A program made the translations under genes and the position numbers. 46,032 nucleotides of DNA from Oscillospiraceae bacterium (GTDB lineage Bacteria; Bacillota; Clostridia; Oscillospirales; CAG-272): the NCBI GenBank assembly GCA_015064005.1, contig SVTA01000004.1:1-46032 (forward strand), written 5' to 3'. Numbering within the stretch: the first letter of the stretch is position 1; every line of letters begins with the position of its first letter. Positions 18,663 through 29,293 of this stretch are shown in pieces. The notes below the pieces were generated by a model that saw only the letters and a list, made by a program, of their open reading frames with translations, had not been told where the DNA came from and made no database searches.

Positions 18663-18931
18663 TCTTTGGGCGAGACCGAAAAAGCCGATTTGTGAGCAAG
18701 GGTCTGCGGTACATCTTCTCCAAGCTGTGTTCGCGCATGAACTTTTAAGGTAGAAAACCTCACGGTTTTCCTCATTTTCGGCTTTTTCTACCGCCGCTCT
18801 CGGGGCTCGACGTACGTTGGTACGCCTCACGCCCCGAGATCGGCGCTTCTCCCCGCAAATCCGACGAGCTCTCGTTGCTTTACAAATTCTTTTTCGATGG
18901 GGCACATCCCCCGATGTACCTCACCCAAAGA
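18663..18931. repeat. Structured intergenic element with inverted-repeat ends (MITE-like or structured RNA) between ilvC and ilvD
   Basis: TCTTTGGGCGAG (18663-18674) versus CTCACCCAAAGA (18920-18931); further inward matches CGAAAAAG/CTTTTTCG and ATTTGT/ACAAAT; internal hairpins at 18750-18791 and 18793-18844. Confidence 0.6.
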
Positions 18932-18959
18932 AAATTTGCACCCTCACGGAGGTAAGAAT

Positions 18960-20621
18960 ATGTTTTCCGATCAAATCAAAAAGGGCGTAGAGCGCACGCC
19001 CAACAGAAGCCTTCTGTATGCTCTGGGTCTCACCGACGAGGAGCTTTCCCGTCCCATTGTCGGCATCGTTTCCTCACACAACGAGATCGTGCCCGGTCAT
19101 ATGCATCTTGACAAGATCGCCGAGGCGGTCAAGGCAGGGGTGCGCGCCGCGGGCGGTACCCCCATCATGTTTCCTGCCATTGCGGTCTGCGACGGCATTG
19201 CCATGGGACACGTGGGTATGAAGTACTCCCTTGTGACCCGCGACCTGATTGCCGACTCCACCGAGGCGATGGTGATGGCGCATCAGTTTGACGGCCTGGT
19301 GATGATCCCCAACTGCGACAAGAACGTGCCCGGCCTTTTGATGGCAGCGGCACGCCTGAATATTCCCACCATTTTCTGCTCCGGCGGCCCCATGCTGGCA
19401 GGTCGTCTGGAGGACGGTCGTCGCACCTGTCTTTCCCATATGTTTGAGGCCGTGGGCGCCTATCACGCAGGAAAGCTGGACGAGACGGGCGTAGCGGATT
19501 ACACCGAGAACGCCTGCCCCAGCTGCGGCTCCTGCTCGGGCATGTACACCGCCAACTCCATGAATTGCTTAACCGAGGCAATCGGTATGGCACTTGCCGG
19601 CAACGGCACCGTGCCTGCGCCCTATTCTGCTCGTATTCGTCTTGCAAAGCGTGCAGGCATGCAGATCATGGAGCTGATCCACAAGAACATCCGTCCCCGC
19701 GATATCATGACCGAGGCCGCCTTCCACAACGCGGAGACCGTGGATATGGCGCTCGGCTGTTCCACCAATACCATGCTGCACCTGCCGGCGATCGCCCATG
19801 AGGCAGGTGTGGAGATCAGCCTGGATATGTCCAACGCCATCAGCGCCAAGACCCCCAATCTTTGTCATCTTGCCCCTGCCGGTGATACCTTTATGGAGGA
19901 TCTTGACCGTGCGGGCGGCGTGGCGGCAGTCATGAAGGAGCTTTGCAAGCAAAATCTGCTGAACACCTCGGTGATGACCGTGACCGGCAAGACCCTTGCC
20001 GAGAATCTCGCGCAGGTCACCAACCGCGATACAAATATCATTCGTCCCCTTGAGAATCCCTACTCCAAGAGTGGCGGCATTGCCGTTCTGAAGGGCAATC
20101 TTGCCCCCGACGGCTGCGTGGTGAAGCAATCCGCCGTTGCTCCCGAAATGATGCGGCACGAGGGCCCTGCTCGCGTGTTCGATTCCGAGGAGGATGCCAT
20201 CGGTGCCATCTACGCCGGCGAGATCAAGGCAGGCGACGTGGTGGTGATCCGCTACGAGGGACCGAAGGGCGGTCCCGGCATGCGTGAAATGCTGAATCCC
20301 ACCTCCGCCATTTGCGGTATGGGGCTGGGTGAGAGTGTGGCTCTCATCACCGACGGCCGCTTCTCGGGTGCTACCCGCGGCGCCTCCATCGGTCATGTCA
20401 GCCCCGAGGCTGCCGCAGGCGGCAATATCGCGCTGGTAGAAGAAGGCGACATCATTGCCATTGATATTACGGCTTGCAAGATCGAGCTGAAGGTTTCAGA
20501 CGAGGAGCTGGCCGCCCGCCGTGCCGCTTGGGTCTGCCCTGCACCCAAGGTGACCACCGGTTATCTTGCCCGCTACGCCAAGCTGGTTTCCTCCGCCGAT
20601 AAGGGCGCCATTCTCAACTGA
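18960..20621 (+). CDS. ilvD: Dihydroxy-acid dehydratase
   Basis: [91 protein letters not shown]. Confidence 0.97.
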   Translation: MFSDQIKKGVERTPNRSLLYALGLTDEELSRPIVGIVSSHNEIVPGHMHLDKIAEAVKAGVRAAGGTPIMFPAIAVCDGIAMGHVGMKYSLVTRDLIADSTEAMVMAHQFDGLVMIPNCDKNVPGLLMAAARLNIPTIFCSGGPMLAGRLEDGRRTCLSHMFEAVGAYHAGKLDETGVADYTENACPSCGSCSGMYTANSMNCLTEAIGMALAGNGTVPAPYSARIRLAKRAGMQIMELIHKNIRPRDIMTEAAFHNAETVDMALGCSTNTMLHLPAIAHEAGVEISLDMSNAISAKTPNLCHLAPAGDTFMEDLDRAGGVAAVMKELCKQNLLNTSVMTVTGKTLAENLAQVTNRDTNIIRPLENPYSKSGGIAVLKGNLAPDGCVVKQSAVAPEMMRHEGPARVFDSEEDAIGAIYAGEIKAGDVVVIRYEGPKGGPGMREMLNPTSAICGMGLGESVALITDGRFSGATRGASIGHVSPEAAAGGNIALVEEGDIIAIDITACKIELKVSDEELAARRAAWVCPAPKVTTGYLARYAKLVSSADKGAILN

Positions 20622-20634
20622 CAGGAGCTTTGAC

Positions 20635-22179
20635 ATGAGTGACAGAGTAAAAATATTTGATACCACCCTGCGCGACGGCGAGCAATCGCCCGGATGCAGC
20701 ATGAACCTTTCGGAGAAGATCGAGGTCGCCCGCCAGCTGGAGAAAATGAAGGTGGATGTGATCGAGGCAGGCTTTGCCATCTCCTCTCCCGGTGATTTTG
20801 AGTCGGTCAATACCATTGCCAAAACCGTCAAGGATTGCTCGGTAGCGTCTCTTGCCCGTTCCACCGTCAAGGATATCGATACCGCGTGGGAGGCGGTCAA
20901 GGTAGCCGCCGATCCTCGTATCCATCTGTTTATTGCCACCTCTCCTCTGCATATGGAGTACAAGCTCCGTATGACCCCGGAGCAGGTGCTCTGCAAGACT
21001 GCTGCCATGGTGGCGCACGCCCGTCAATACTGCTCCAATATTGAGTTTTCTGCCGAGGATGCCACCCGTAGTGAGTGGGAGTTCCTTGCCAAGGTGGTGA
21101 ACGTGGCCATTGCCAACGGTGCCACGGTCATCAACCTGCCCGATACGGTGGGCTACACCACCCCCAATGAGATGCGTGAGCTCATCGAGTACATGATGAA
21201 GAACACCGACCACGCGGGCAAGGCCGAGTTCTCGGTGCATTGCCACAACGACCTGGGTATGGCCGTAGCCAACTCTCTGGCGGGCGTTCTGGGCGGCGCA
21301 CGGCAGATTGAATGTACCGTCAACGGTCTCGGCGAGCGTGCCGGTAACACCGCCCTTGAGGAGGTGGTCATGGCTATGCACACCCGTCCCGATCTCTTCG
21401 GCAATCTGCATACCGGCATTGAAACCACCCGTATTTATCGCGCCAGCCGTGCCGTGTACAACATCATCGGTCAAAGCGCGCCTCTCAATAAGCCCATCGT
21501 GGGCAAAAATGCGTTCCTGCATGAGTCGGGCATCCATCAGCACGGCGTTCTTGCCAATAAAAAGACCTACGAGATCCTGACCCCCGAGTCGGTGGGTATC
21601 GTGGCCAACAATCTGGTGTTGGGCAAGCACTCCGGCAAGCATGCCTTTGAAACGCGCCTCGGTGAGCTGGGCTATCACCTTTCCCCCGAGGATCTCGTCA
21701 CCTGCTTTGAGGAGTTCAAGGCACTGTGCGACAAGAAAAAGACCATCAGCGATGAGGATATTGAGGCCATCGTGCTCCACAAGACCACCTTTGAGGGGAT
21801 GTCCGAGGACGAGGGGTATCATTTGGATCGCTTTGTGGTACATACCAGTAACTACACCACCTCCACCAGCACTGTCAGCCTCAAAAAGGGCGATGAGCTG
21901 TTTGAGGAGGTCAGTCTCGGTGACGGTCCCATCGATGCCTCCTTCAAGGCCATCGACAAGATCGTGAACCCCGAGGCGCATACCTTTAAAACCTATACCA
22001 TCAACTCCATTTCGGAGGGTAAGGATACCCTTGGTGACGTTACCGTGCGTCTGGCCGCAGGCGGTCGCACCTTTACGGGCAAGGGGCTTTCCACGGATAT
22101 TATCGAGGCGAGTATACTCGCCTACATCAACGCCATCAACAAGATGCAATTTGCCATGGCAAAGGCAAAGGAGGACTAA
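20635..22179 (+). CDS. leuA: 2-isopropylmalate synthase
   Basis: [51 protein letters not shown]...[20 protein letters not shown]-terminal regulatory domain. Confidence 0.96.
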   Translation: MSDRVKIFDTTLRDGEQSPGCSMNLSEKIEVARQLEKMKVDVIEAGFAISSPGDFESVNTIAKTVKDCSVASLARSTVKDIDTAWEAVKVAADPRIHLFIATSPLHMEYKLRMTPEQVLCKTAAMVAHARQYCSNIEFSAEDATRSEWEFLAKVVNVAIANGATVINLPDTVGYTTPNEMRELIEYMMKNTDHAGKAEFSVHCHNDLGMAVANSLAGVLGGARQIECTVNGLGERAGNTALEEVVMAMHTRPDLFGNLHTGIETTRIYRASRAVYNIIGQSAPLNKPIVGKNAFLHESGIHQHGVLANKKTYEILTPESVGIVANNLVLGKHSGKHAFETRLGELGYHLSPEDLVTCFEEFKALCDKKKTISDEDIEAIVLHKTTFEGMSEDEGYHLDRFVVHTSNYTTSTSTVSLKKGDELFEEVSLGDGPIDASFKAIDKIVNPEAHTFKTYTINSISEGKDTLGDVTVRLAAGGRTFTGKGLSTDIIEASILAYINAINKMQFAMAKAKED

Positions 22180-22182
22180 AAG

Positions 22183-23451
22183 ATGGGCATGACCATGACA
22201 CAAAAGATTCTCGCCGCCCACGCGGGGCTTGCCGAGGTAAAGGCGGGGGATCTGATCGAAGCGAAGCTGGATATCGTTCTCGGCAACGATGTTACCACGC
22301 CCGTAGCGGTGGATGTGTTTGACAAGGCGGGCTTCAAAAAGGTGTTTGACAAGGACAAGATCGCCATCGTGCTTGACCACTACACCCCCTGCAAGGATAT
22401 CAAATCCGCAGAGCTTTGCGCAACGGCAAGAAATTTTGCCAAGCGCTTTGACATCACCCACTTCTATGACGTGGGCAACGTGGGCATTGAGCACGCACTC
22501 CTGCCCGAAAAGGGCATTGTGGGCCCCGGCGATATGATCATCGGCGCGGATTCCCACACCTGCACCTACGGTGCGTTGGGTGCCTTTTCCACCGGTGTCG
22601 GTTCCACCGATATGGCCGCCGGCATGGCCACCGGCGAGAACTGGTTTAAGGTTCCCTCCGCCATCAAGGTGACGCTGACGGGCAAATTCCGCCCCCATGT
22701 CAGCGGCAAGGATGTGATCCTGCATCTCATCGGCCTCATTGGCGTTGACGGTGCGCTGTATAAATCCCTCGAATTTGTGGGTGAGGGCGTGGCGGAGCTT
22801 TCCATGGACGACCGTTTTACCATTGCCAACATGGCGATCGAGGCGGGTGCCAAGAACGGCATCTTCCCCGTGGACGACAAGACCCTTGATTACGTAAAGG
22901 GACGCTTTACCCGTGAGATCAAGATTTATGAGGCCGATGCCGACGCGGTTTACGAGCAGGAGGTTGTCATTGACCTGAACACCCTGAAGCCCACGGTTTC
23001 TCTGCCCCATCTGCCCTCCAACACCAAGACGGTGGATGAGGTCAGCGGTCTTGCCATCGATCAGGTGGTGATCGGCTCCTGCACCAACGGACGCATTTCC
23101 GATATGCGGATCGCTGCCGGCATTCTGCGCGGCAGAAAGGTCGCCAAGGGCGTGCGTTGCATCGTCATTCCCGCCACCCAGGAGGTCTATATGCAGTGCG
23201 TGAAGGAGGGGCTTGCCGAAATCTTCATTGAGGCCGGCTGTGCACTTTCCACCCCCACCTGCGGTCCCTGCCTTGGCGGACATATGGGTTGTATGGCCGC
23301 AGGCGAGCGCGCCGTTGCCACCACCAACCGTAATTTCGTAGGTCGTATGGGTCATGTGAAGAGCGAGGTCATTCTCGCCTCTCCCGCCGTTGCAGCCGCT
23401 TCCGCAGTGAAGGGCGCCGTTGCTTGCCCCTGCGAGCTTGAGGAGGTATAA
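22183..23451 (+). CDS. leuC: 3-isopropylmalate dehydratase large subunit
   Basis: [38 protein letters not shown]...[25 protein letters not shown]...[20 protein letters not shown]...[16 protein letters not shown]. Confidence 0.96.
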   Translation: MGMTMTQKILAAHAGLAEVKAGDLIEAKLDIVLGNDVTTPVAVDVFDKAGFKKVFDKDKIAIVLDHYTPCKDIKSAELCATARNFAKRFDITHFYDVGNVGIEHALLPEKGIVGPGDMIIGADSHTCTYGALGAFSTGVGSTDMAAGMATGENWFKVPSAIKVTLTGKFRPHVSGKDVILHLIGLIGVDGALYKSLEFVGEGVAELSMDDRFTIANMAIEAGAKNGIFPVDDKTLDYVKGRFTREIKIYEADADAVYEQEVVIDLNTLKPTVSLPHLPSNTKTVDEVSGLAIDQVVIGSCTNGRISDMRIAAGILRGRKVAKGVRCIVIPATQEVYMQCVKEGLAEIFIEAGCALSTPTCGPCLGGHMGCMAAGERAVATTNRNFVGRMGHVKSEVILASPAVAAASAVKGAVACPCELEEV

Positions 23452-23453
23452 CG

Positions 23454-23954
23454 ATGTATCAAGGAAAAGCATTTCAATACGGCGATAACGTGGATACCGA
23501 CGTGATCATTCCCGCCCGTTATCTGAACGCTCCCTCCGCAGAAGAGCTGGCCAAGCACTGCATGGAGGATATTGACATTAACTTTGTAAAAGAGGTTACG
23601 CCCGGTGACATTATGGTGGGCGGCGAGAACTTCGGCTGCGGCTCCTCCCGCGAGCACGCGCCCATTGCCATCCGCGCCAGCGGCATTTCCTGTGTGATTG
23701 CCGCCAGCTTTGCCCGCATCTTTTACCGCAACGCCATCAACATCGGCTTTCCCATTCTGGAGTGCCCCGAGGCGGCAAAGCGCATCAAGAAGGGCGACAC
23801 CGTTACCGTGGATGCCGAAAGCGGTGTGATTACCAACGTGACCACCGGCGAGGTCTTCCACGCCACACCCTTCCCCGCCTTCATCAACCGTATTATTGAA
23901 AACGGCGGTTTGCTGCCCTATCTCGTGAAAAAGCAGGAGGGTACGCTGAAATGA
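23454..23954 (+). CDS. leuD: 3-isopropylmalate dehydratase small subunit
   Basis: [38 protein letters not shown]...[45 protein letters not shown]. Confidence 0.96.
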   Translation: MYQGKAFQYGDNVDTDVIIPARYLNAPSAEELAKHCMEDIDINFVKEVTPGDIMVGGENFGCGSSREHAPIAIRASGISCVIAASFARIFYRNAINIGFPILECPEAAKRIKKGDTVTVDAESGVITNVTTGEVFHATPFPAFINRIIENGGLLPYLVKKQEGTLK

Positions 23955-25024
23955 CCTACAATATTGCGCTGGTAAAGGGAGACGGCATCGGTCCCGAAAT
24001 CGTGGAGAGTGCCGTCCGCGTCCTTGAAAAGGTGGGCGAAAAATACGGTCACACCTTCAACTTTACATCTTATCTTGCCGGTGGCTGCGCCATTGATGCT
24101 TGCGGCAAGCCCCTGCCCGAGGAGACTGTGGAGGGCTGTAAAAACAGTGACAGCGTATTGCTGGGTGCCGTGGGCGGTCCCAAGTGGGACACGCTCCCCG
24201 GCAATATCCGCCCCGAAAAGGCTCTGCTTGGACTGCGTGCTGCCCTTGGTCTTTATACCAATCTGCGCCCCGCCCGCATTTTCCCTGCGCTGAAATCCGC
24301 TTGCGCCCTGCGCCCCGATATCATCGACCGCGGCTTTGATCTGGTGATCGTCCGTGAGTTGACCGGCGGTATCTACTTTGGCGACCGCGGTCGCCGCGAG
24401 GGCAAATACGGCCCCGAGGCTTACGATACCGAGGCCTACAGCGTCATGGAGGTGGAGCGCATCGCCCGCGTCGCCTTTGAGACGGCGCAGAAACGCCGCA
24501 AAAACGTGGTCAGCATCGACAAGGCCAACGTCTTGGAGACCTCTCGCCTCTGGCGTGAGACCGTGCACCGCATTGCCGCTGAGTATCCCGACGTGGAGGT
24601 TTCTGATATGCTGGTGGACAACGCCGCTATGCAGCTCATTCGCGATCCCTCCCGCTTTGACGTGGTGGTGACCTCCAATATGTTCGGTGATATTCTCTCC
24701 GACGAGGCCTCCCAGATCACCGGTTCTATCGGTTTGCTGGCTTCCGCTTCTCTGGGCGCTACCAAATGCGGACTTTACGAGCCCATTCACGGCTCTGCCC
24801 CCGATATTGCGGGGCAAAACAAAGCAAACCCCATTGCCACCATTCTTTCTGCCGCGATGATGCTGCGGTATTCCCTTGACCTGCCCGCTGAGGCAGATGC
24901 CATCGAGAATGCCGTTGCCGGTGTGATTGAGGATGGCTACCGCACGGCGGACATTCTGACCGATCCCGCTATGGAACCGCTCACCTGCACCGCCATGACA
25001 GAAAAGATCATGGAAAGGATTTGA
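23951..25024 (+). CDS. leuB: 3-isopropylmalate dehydrogenase
   Basis: [36 protein letters not shown]...GAVGGPKWD...[14 protein letters not shown]...[29 protein letters not shown]. Confidence 0.96.
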   Translation: MTYNIALVKGDGIGPEIVESAVRVLEKVGEKYGHTFNFTSYLAGGCAIDACGKPLPEETVEGCKNSDSVLLGAVGGPKWDTLPGNIRPEKALLGLRAALGLYTNLRPARIFPALKSACALRPDIIDRGFDLVIVRELTGGIYFGDRGRREGKYGPEAYDTEAYSVMEVERIARVAFETAQKRRKNVVSIDKANVLETSRLWRETVHRIAAEYPDVEVSDMLVDNAAMQLIRDPSRFDVVVTSNMFGDILSDEASQITGSIGLLASASLGATKCGLYEPIHGSAPDIAGQNKANPIATILSAAMMLRYSLDLPAEADAIENAVAGVIEDGYRTADILTDPAMEPLTCTAMTEKIMERI

Positions 25025-25029
25025 AAGAA

Positions 25030-26091
25030 ATGCTGAACGTTAAAGTAACCAAAACCGCAACGCCCAAGGAGAAGCCCCAAGGCCCCCTTGGCTTCGGTAA
25101 GATCTTTACCGATCATATGTTTATGATGAATTACACCGAGGGGATCGGCTGGCACGACCCTCGCGTGGTACCCTTTCAGGATATTTCTCTTTCTCCCGCC
25201 TGCGTGGTGTTCCACTACGGTCAGGAGATGTTTGAGGGCATGAAGGCCTATCGCGGTGAGAACGGCGAGACATACCTTTTCCGACCCTTCAAAAACGCCG
25301 AGCGCGCCAATCGCTCCAACCAGCGTCTTTGCATTCCGGAGCTGCCGGAGGACATCTTTGTTGAGGGCGTAAAGGCCGTGGTTGAGGTGGATAAGGACTG
25401 GATCCCCACCGAGCCCGGCACCTCCCTCTATATCCGCCCCTTTATTATTGCAACCGATGCCTTCCTTGGCGTGGCACCCTCCAAAACCTATCTTTACATG
25501 GTCATTCTTTCTCCCAGTGGCGCGTATTACAGCGAGGGTCTTGCCCCCGTTGGCATCTGGATCGAGGATGACTACGTCCGCGCCGTAAAGGGTGGCATCG
25601 GCTTCACCAAGACCGGCGGCAACTACGTGGCAAGCCTTGCCGCGCAGGTGAAGGCTCACGACGGCGGCTTCTCTCAGGTGCTGTGGCTGGACGGCGTAGA
25701 GCGTCGCTATATCGAAGAGGTGGGTGCCATGAACATCTTCTTTAAGATCGACGGTAAGGTGGTTACCCCTATGCTCAACGGCAGCATTCTGCCCGGCGTC
25801 ACCCGTGATTCCGTGCTGACCCTCCTGAAGTCTTGGGACATTCCCTGCGAGGAGCGCCGCATTTCCGTAGACGAGCTGCTGGAGGCGCAAAAGAACGGCA
25901 AGCTGGAGGAGGTTTTCGGTACGGGTACTGCCGCCGTCATCTCTCCCGTGGGCAAGCTCCGCTATAAGGATGAGGTCATGACCATCGGCGACGGTGGCAT
26001 CGGCCCCGTCAGCCAGAAGCTGTACGATACCATCACCGGCATCCAGACCGGCAAGCTGGCCGATCCCTTCGATTGGCGCGTGGAGGTATAA
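25030..26091 (+). CDS. ilvE: Branched-chain amino acid aminotransferase
   Basis: HMFMMNYTEGIGWHDPRVVPFQDISLSPACVVFHYGQEMFEGMKAYRG...VERRYIEEVGAMNIFF. ATG at 25030 preferred over upstream TTG. Confidence 0.93.
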   Translation: MLNVKVTKTATPKEKPQGPLGFGKIFTDHMFMMNYTEGIGWHDPRVVPFQDISLSPACVVFHYGQEMFEGMKAYRGENGETYLFRPFKNAERANRSNQRLCIPELPEDIFVEGVKAVVEVDKDWIPTEPGTSLYIRPFIIATDAFLGVAPSKTYLYMVILSPSGAYYSEGLAPVGIWIEDDYVRAVKGGIGFTKTGGNYVASLAAQVKAHDGGFSQVLWLDGVERRYIEEVGAMNIFFKIDGKVVTPMLNGSILPGVTRDSVLTLLKSWDIPCEERRISVDELLEAQKNGKLEEVFGTGTAAVISPVGKLRYKDEVMTIGDGGIGPVSQKLYDTITGIQTGKLADPFDWRVEV

Positions 26092-26093
26092 CG

Positions 26094-27290
26094 GTGCTGA
26101 CTCTCGATAAGATCTATCAAGCCGCCTTCACCCTCAAGGACGTGGCCAGAAAAACCGATCTCATCCGCGCCCAGAATATGTGCCCCGACTGCAAGCTCTA
26201 TCTCAAAACCGAGAACCTGCAGGTCACGGGCAGCTTTAAGGTGCGCGGTGCGTATTATAAAATCAGCCAGCTCTCCGATGAGGAGAAATCCAAGGGTATC
26301 ATCGCTTGCAGCGCAGGCAACCACGCGCAGGGTGTGGCACTGGCTGCCAAGAAAATGGGCATCAAGAGCGTGATCTGTATGCCCGACGGTGCCCCCATCA
26401 GCAAGGTGGAGGCCACCAAGGCCTTCGGTGCCGAGGCTTGTCTTGTCCCCGGCGCCTACGACGATGCCTATGCCAAGGCGCTGCAGCTCTGTGATGAGAC
26501 CGGAGCCACCCTCATTCATCCCTTCGACGACGAGGATGTGATTGCGGGACAGGGTACCATTGGTCTTGAAATTCTTGATCAGCTGTCTGACGCAGACGCC
26601 GTAGTGGTTCCCATTGGCGGCGGCGGTCTGATCTCCGGCGTGGCCTACGCCATCAAGCATCTGAATCCAAACATCAAGGTGTACGGCGTGCAGGCTGAGC
26701 GTGCGCCCGCCATGGCCGAGAGCCGTGCGGCAGGTCGCGTGGTGACCCTTGACAGCGTTTCTACCTTTGCCGACGGTATTGCCGTAAAGCACCCCGGTGA
26801 CAACACCTTTGCCATCATCAAGGACTACGTGGACGATATTGTCACCGTCAGCGAGGACGAGATCGCTACGGCGATCCTGACCCTGATGGAAAAGCAAAAG
26901 CTGGTGGCCGAGGGTGCCGGCGCCGTGGGCGTTGCCGCCATTATGTTCGGCAAGCTGCCCGTTGCCGGCAAAAAGGTGGTGGCCGTGGTTTCCGGCGGCA
27001 ACATTGACGTGAATATCCTCTCCCGTGTGGTCACCAGAGGTCTTGTTACCACCGGACGCAACGCCACCTTGCAGATCGCGCTGGAGGATAAGCCCGGTCA
27101 GCTGCTCGGCGTCAGTAGCATCATTTCCCGCTGCGGCGGCAATGTGGTCAGTGTACATCACGAGCGTTCCGATGCCAATATGGCGGTGGCGAGCTGCTTC
27201 CTCAAAATCGGTATGGAAACCCGTGATTTCAAGCAGATCGAGGAGATCCGCAAGGCGCTCACCGACGCCGGCTTCAAGATCGTTTCTTAA
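26094..27290 (+). CDS. ilvA: Threonine ammonia-lyase (biosynthetic) with C-terminal ACT-like domain
   Basis: KTENLQVTGSFKVRGAYYKISQLSDEEKSKGIIACSAGNHAQGVALAAKKMGIKSVICMP; GGGGLISGVA. GTG at 26094 after GGAGGT. Confidence 0.92.
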   Translation: MLTLDKIYQAAFTLKDVARKTDLIRAQNMCPDCKLYLKTENLQVTGSFKVRGAYYKISQLSDEEKSKGIIACSAGNHAQGVALAAKKMGIKSVICMPDGAPISKVEATKAFGAEACLVPGAYDDAYAKALQLCDETGATLIHPFDDEDVIAGQGTIGLEILDQLSDADAVVVPIGGGGLISGVAYAIKHLNPNIKVYGVQAERAPAMAESRAAGRVVTLDSVSTFADGIAVKHPGDNTFAIIKDYVDDIVTVSEDEIATAILTLMEKQKLVAEGAGAVGVAAIMFGKLPVAGKKVVAVVSGGNIDVNILSRVVTRGLVTTGRNATLQIALEDKPGQLLGVSSIISRCGGNVVSVHHERSDANMAVASCFLKIGMETRDFKQIEEIRKALTDAGFKIVS

Positions 27291-27306
27291 GCCCGAAAGG
27301 AGAACT

Positions 27307-27684
27307 ATGATGATCAAGCAAATTGCAACCGATAAGGCCCCCGCCGCTATCGGCCCCTATTCTCAGGGTCTCGATCTCGGCAATATGGTATTCGTTTCCG
27401 GTCAGATTCCCGTGAATCCCGAAACCGGCGCCATTCCCGAGGATGTGGAGGCGCAGGCCGTGCAGTCTCTCACCAATCTGAAAAACGTGCTGGCCGCCGC
27501 CGGTCTCGGTATGGAAAACGTGGTCAAGACCGTGGTGTTCCTCTCCGACCTTGCGGATTTTGCCGTGGTAAACAAGATCTACGAGAGCTTCTTCAAGGCG
27601 CCGTTCCCCGCCCGGAGCTGTGTGCAGGTTGCGGCTATTCCCAAGGGCTGCAAGCTGGAGATCGAGTGTATCGCCGTCAGATAA
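27307..27684 (+). CDS. ridA: RidA family enamine/imine deaminase
   Basis: ATDKAPAAIGPYSQGLDLGNMVFVSGQIPVNPETGAIP...NVVKTVVFLSDLADFAVVNKIYESFF...PARSCVQVAAIPKGCKLEIECIAVR. Confidence 0.93.
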   Translation: MMIKQIATDKAPAAIGPYSQGLDLGNMVFVSGQIPVNPETGAIPEDVEAQAVQSLTNLKNVLAAAGLGMENVVKTVVFLSDLADFAVVNKIYESFFKAPFPARSCVQVAAIPKGCKLEIECIAVR

Positions 27685-27693
27685 CAAAACATA

Positions 27694-27732
27694 AAAAAGA
27701 GCAGGATTTACACAAATCCTGCTCTTTTTTTA
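27694..27732 (+). terminator. Intrinsic terminator of the ilv-leu operon
   Basis: AAAAAGAGCAGGATTT-acac-AAATCCTGCTCTTTTTTT. Confidence 0.92.
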
Positions 27733-27813
27733 CCCCGAACGGGCGTTTTTGGAAATATAATTTACAAATTTGGAAATATTGATTTATGAATTTGGAACAA
27801 TTTGCGATTGTTA

Positions 27814-29247
27814 TCAGGAGTACGTGATGTTATCCACCGTAACCTCATAGTAATACACATATGCGCTACCGCCCCGATAGATCCAGATGGAGGCCATATA
27901 AGAGTAGGATACCAGCTTGCCGTCCTTTATCTCCACGTCCAGCATGGAGGAGGTGCGGCGCACGCGGTTCACGCCGGAGCCAACGGCCTCCAGCCGATCG
28001 GCAAAGGAGTTGATGTCCACGGATTTGAATTTGAAGCGGCTGGCGCGGTTGACCTCCTCGGAGGTGGTCAGATTGCAATGGTTGAAGAAGGTGGTGTCAA
28101 ACCAGGCGTAGACCTTATCCCGCGCCGCGGCGCTGGAAATTGCCTTGGCGGGATTGGGCGAGTCCTTCTCCTCCACGGTCAGCTTGCCGCCTTCGTACTT
28201 GTAGCCCATTTTGGCGCCGTCCCGATCCACGATGCTGCCCTCAAAGGCGTAGTCGCCTTCGCTTTCCAGCTGGCGGATCTCGTAATCGTAGCTTTCCTGC
28301 AGCACCTTTTTACCGCTTTCGGTATCGGGTTTGAGGTAATATTTTTCGGATTTATCAAAGGAAATACCGTTGGAGCATTCCACCTCGCGGAAGATGGCTG
28401 CGGCCTCCTCGGCAAGACGCAGATCCTTGACCTCCTTGTATGCGGAAAAGTCCGGCGCTGCGGCGGTGGTGCTGTTGATGTCCTCATAGCGGGCGGTGTA
28501 GGTCAGCTTGGAAACGATTTCGTTGACGGTGCGCGCAAAGGTGGTGTCAAAGGACATCTCCACAGGCACAAAGTCTTCGGTGACGCGATAGGTGAAGGTG
28601 GCGTTCTGAACGGTATCGGCAAAATTCGCGCGGGAGGTGCCGAAGTAAATCGCCAGGCGGTCAAGACCGGAGGAGGAGAAATCTGTCATCGTGACGGTCC
28701 ACTCGCCGAGGTCGTTCTTCTCACAGGTCACGGTGTCGGCAGTCTCCTGCAGAATGCGGAACAGCAGCCCATAGCCTTGCCCCGCGAGATGCGTGCGGTA
28801 TTCTGCCGTGGTGAGGAGAGAGAAGATCGATACGGTTTCGCCGTTGGCGGCGATCTGGTTGCTGTACATCTTGCCGTCGGCAAAGCCGTTTTCCTGCACA
28901 GTGGTGGTCGACCCCAGGAAGGAGTTGGCATAGGTGTGGGTGGTGGCGGTCCTGCGCTGATAGGTCAGGGCGCCGGTGCTGCTGAGGCCTGCGGCCGTTG
29001 TTTCCTCAGCAACGCTTTGCTGCCAGCGGCGGCCGTCGCTTTTGCCGTGGATGGTTGTTTCGGTCAGCAGCCGGTAGGAGTCTACGAACTCGTGGCTATT
29101 GATATCCATGGAAAAAATGTGCGCTGCCTTGTCCTCCGGAGAACGGAAGGAGAAAAAAAGATTCTTGATCGCGCAGGAGGAAAGGGTGGGGAGCATCAGC
29201 GCCAGCAAAAGGACAGCAACGGTGATTTTTGTAAAAAAAGGCTTCAT
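27814..29247 (-). CDS. Hypothetical lipoprotein (about 477 aa)
   Basis: MKPFFTKITVAVLLLALMLPTLSSCAIKNL signal peptide with lipobox; start at ATG 29247. Confidence 0.72.
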   Translation of the reverse strand: MKPFFTKITVAVLLLALMLPTLSSCAIKNLFFSFRSPEDKAAHIFSMDINSHEFVDSYRLLTETTIHGKSDGRRWQQSVAEETTAAGLSSTGALTYQRRTATTHTYANSFLGSTTTVQENGFADGKMYSNQIAANGETVSIFSLLTTAEYRTHLAGQGYGLLFRILQETADTVTCEKNDLGEWTVTMTDFSSSGLDRLAIYFGTSRANFADTVQNATFTYRVTEDFVPVEMSFDTTFARTVNEIVSKLTYTARYEDINSTTAAAPDFSAYKEVKDLRLAEEAAAIFREVECSNGISFDKSEKYYLKPDTESGKKVLQESYDYEIRQLESEGDYAFEGSIVDRDGAKMGYKYEGGKLTVEEKDSPNPAKAISSAAARDKVYAWFDTTFFNHCNLTTSEEVNRASRFKFKSVDINSFADRLEAVGSGVNRVRRTSSMLDVEIKDGKLVSYSYMASIWIYRGGSAYVYYYEVTVDNITYS

Positions 29248-29293
29248 ACGGACCTCCCGAGGGGCATGTTGTGGATTATATCCAATTTTTAGT

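Noticed and set aside
18564-18905. Minus-strand ORFs over the ilvC-ilvD gap as a small gene
   Set aside because: Composition is Arg/Ala/Cys-rich without a domain; the frame is explained by the inverted-repeat element.
20614-23472. 952-aa minus-strand ORF antisense to leuA/leuC
   Set aside because: Shadow ORF: no recognisable domain and it lies opposite clear leuA and leuC.
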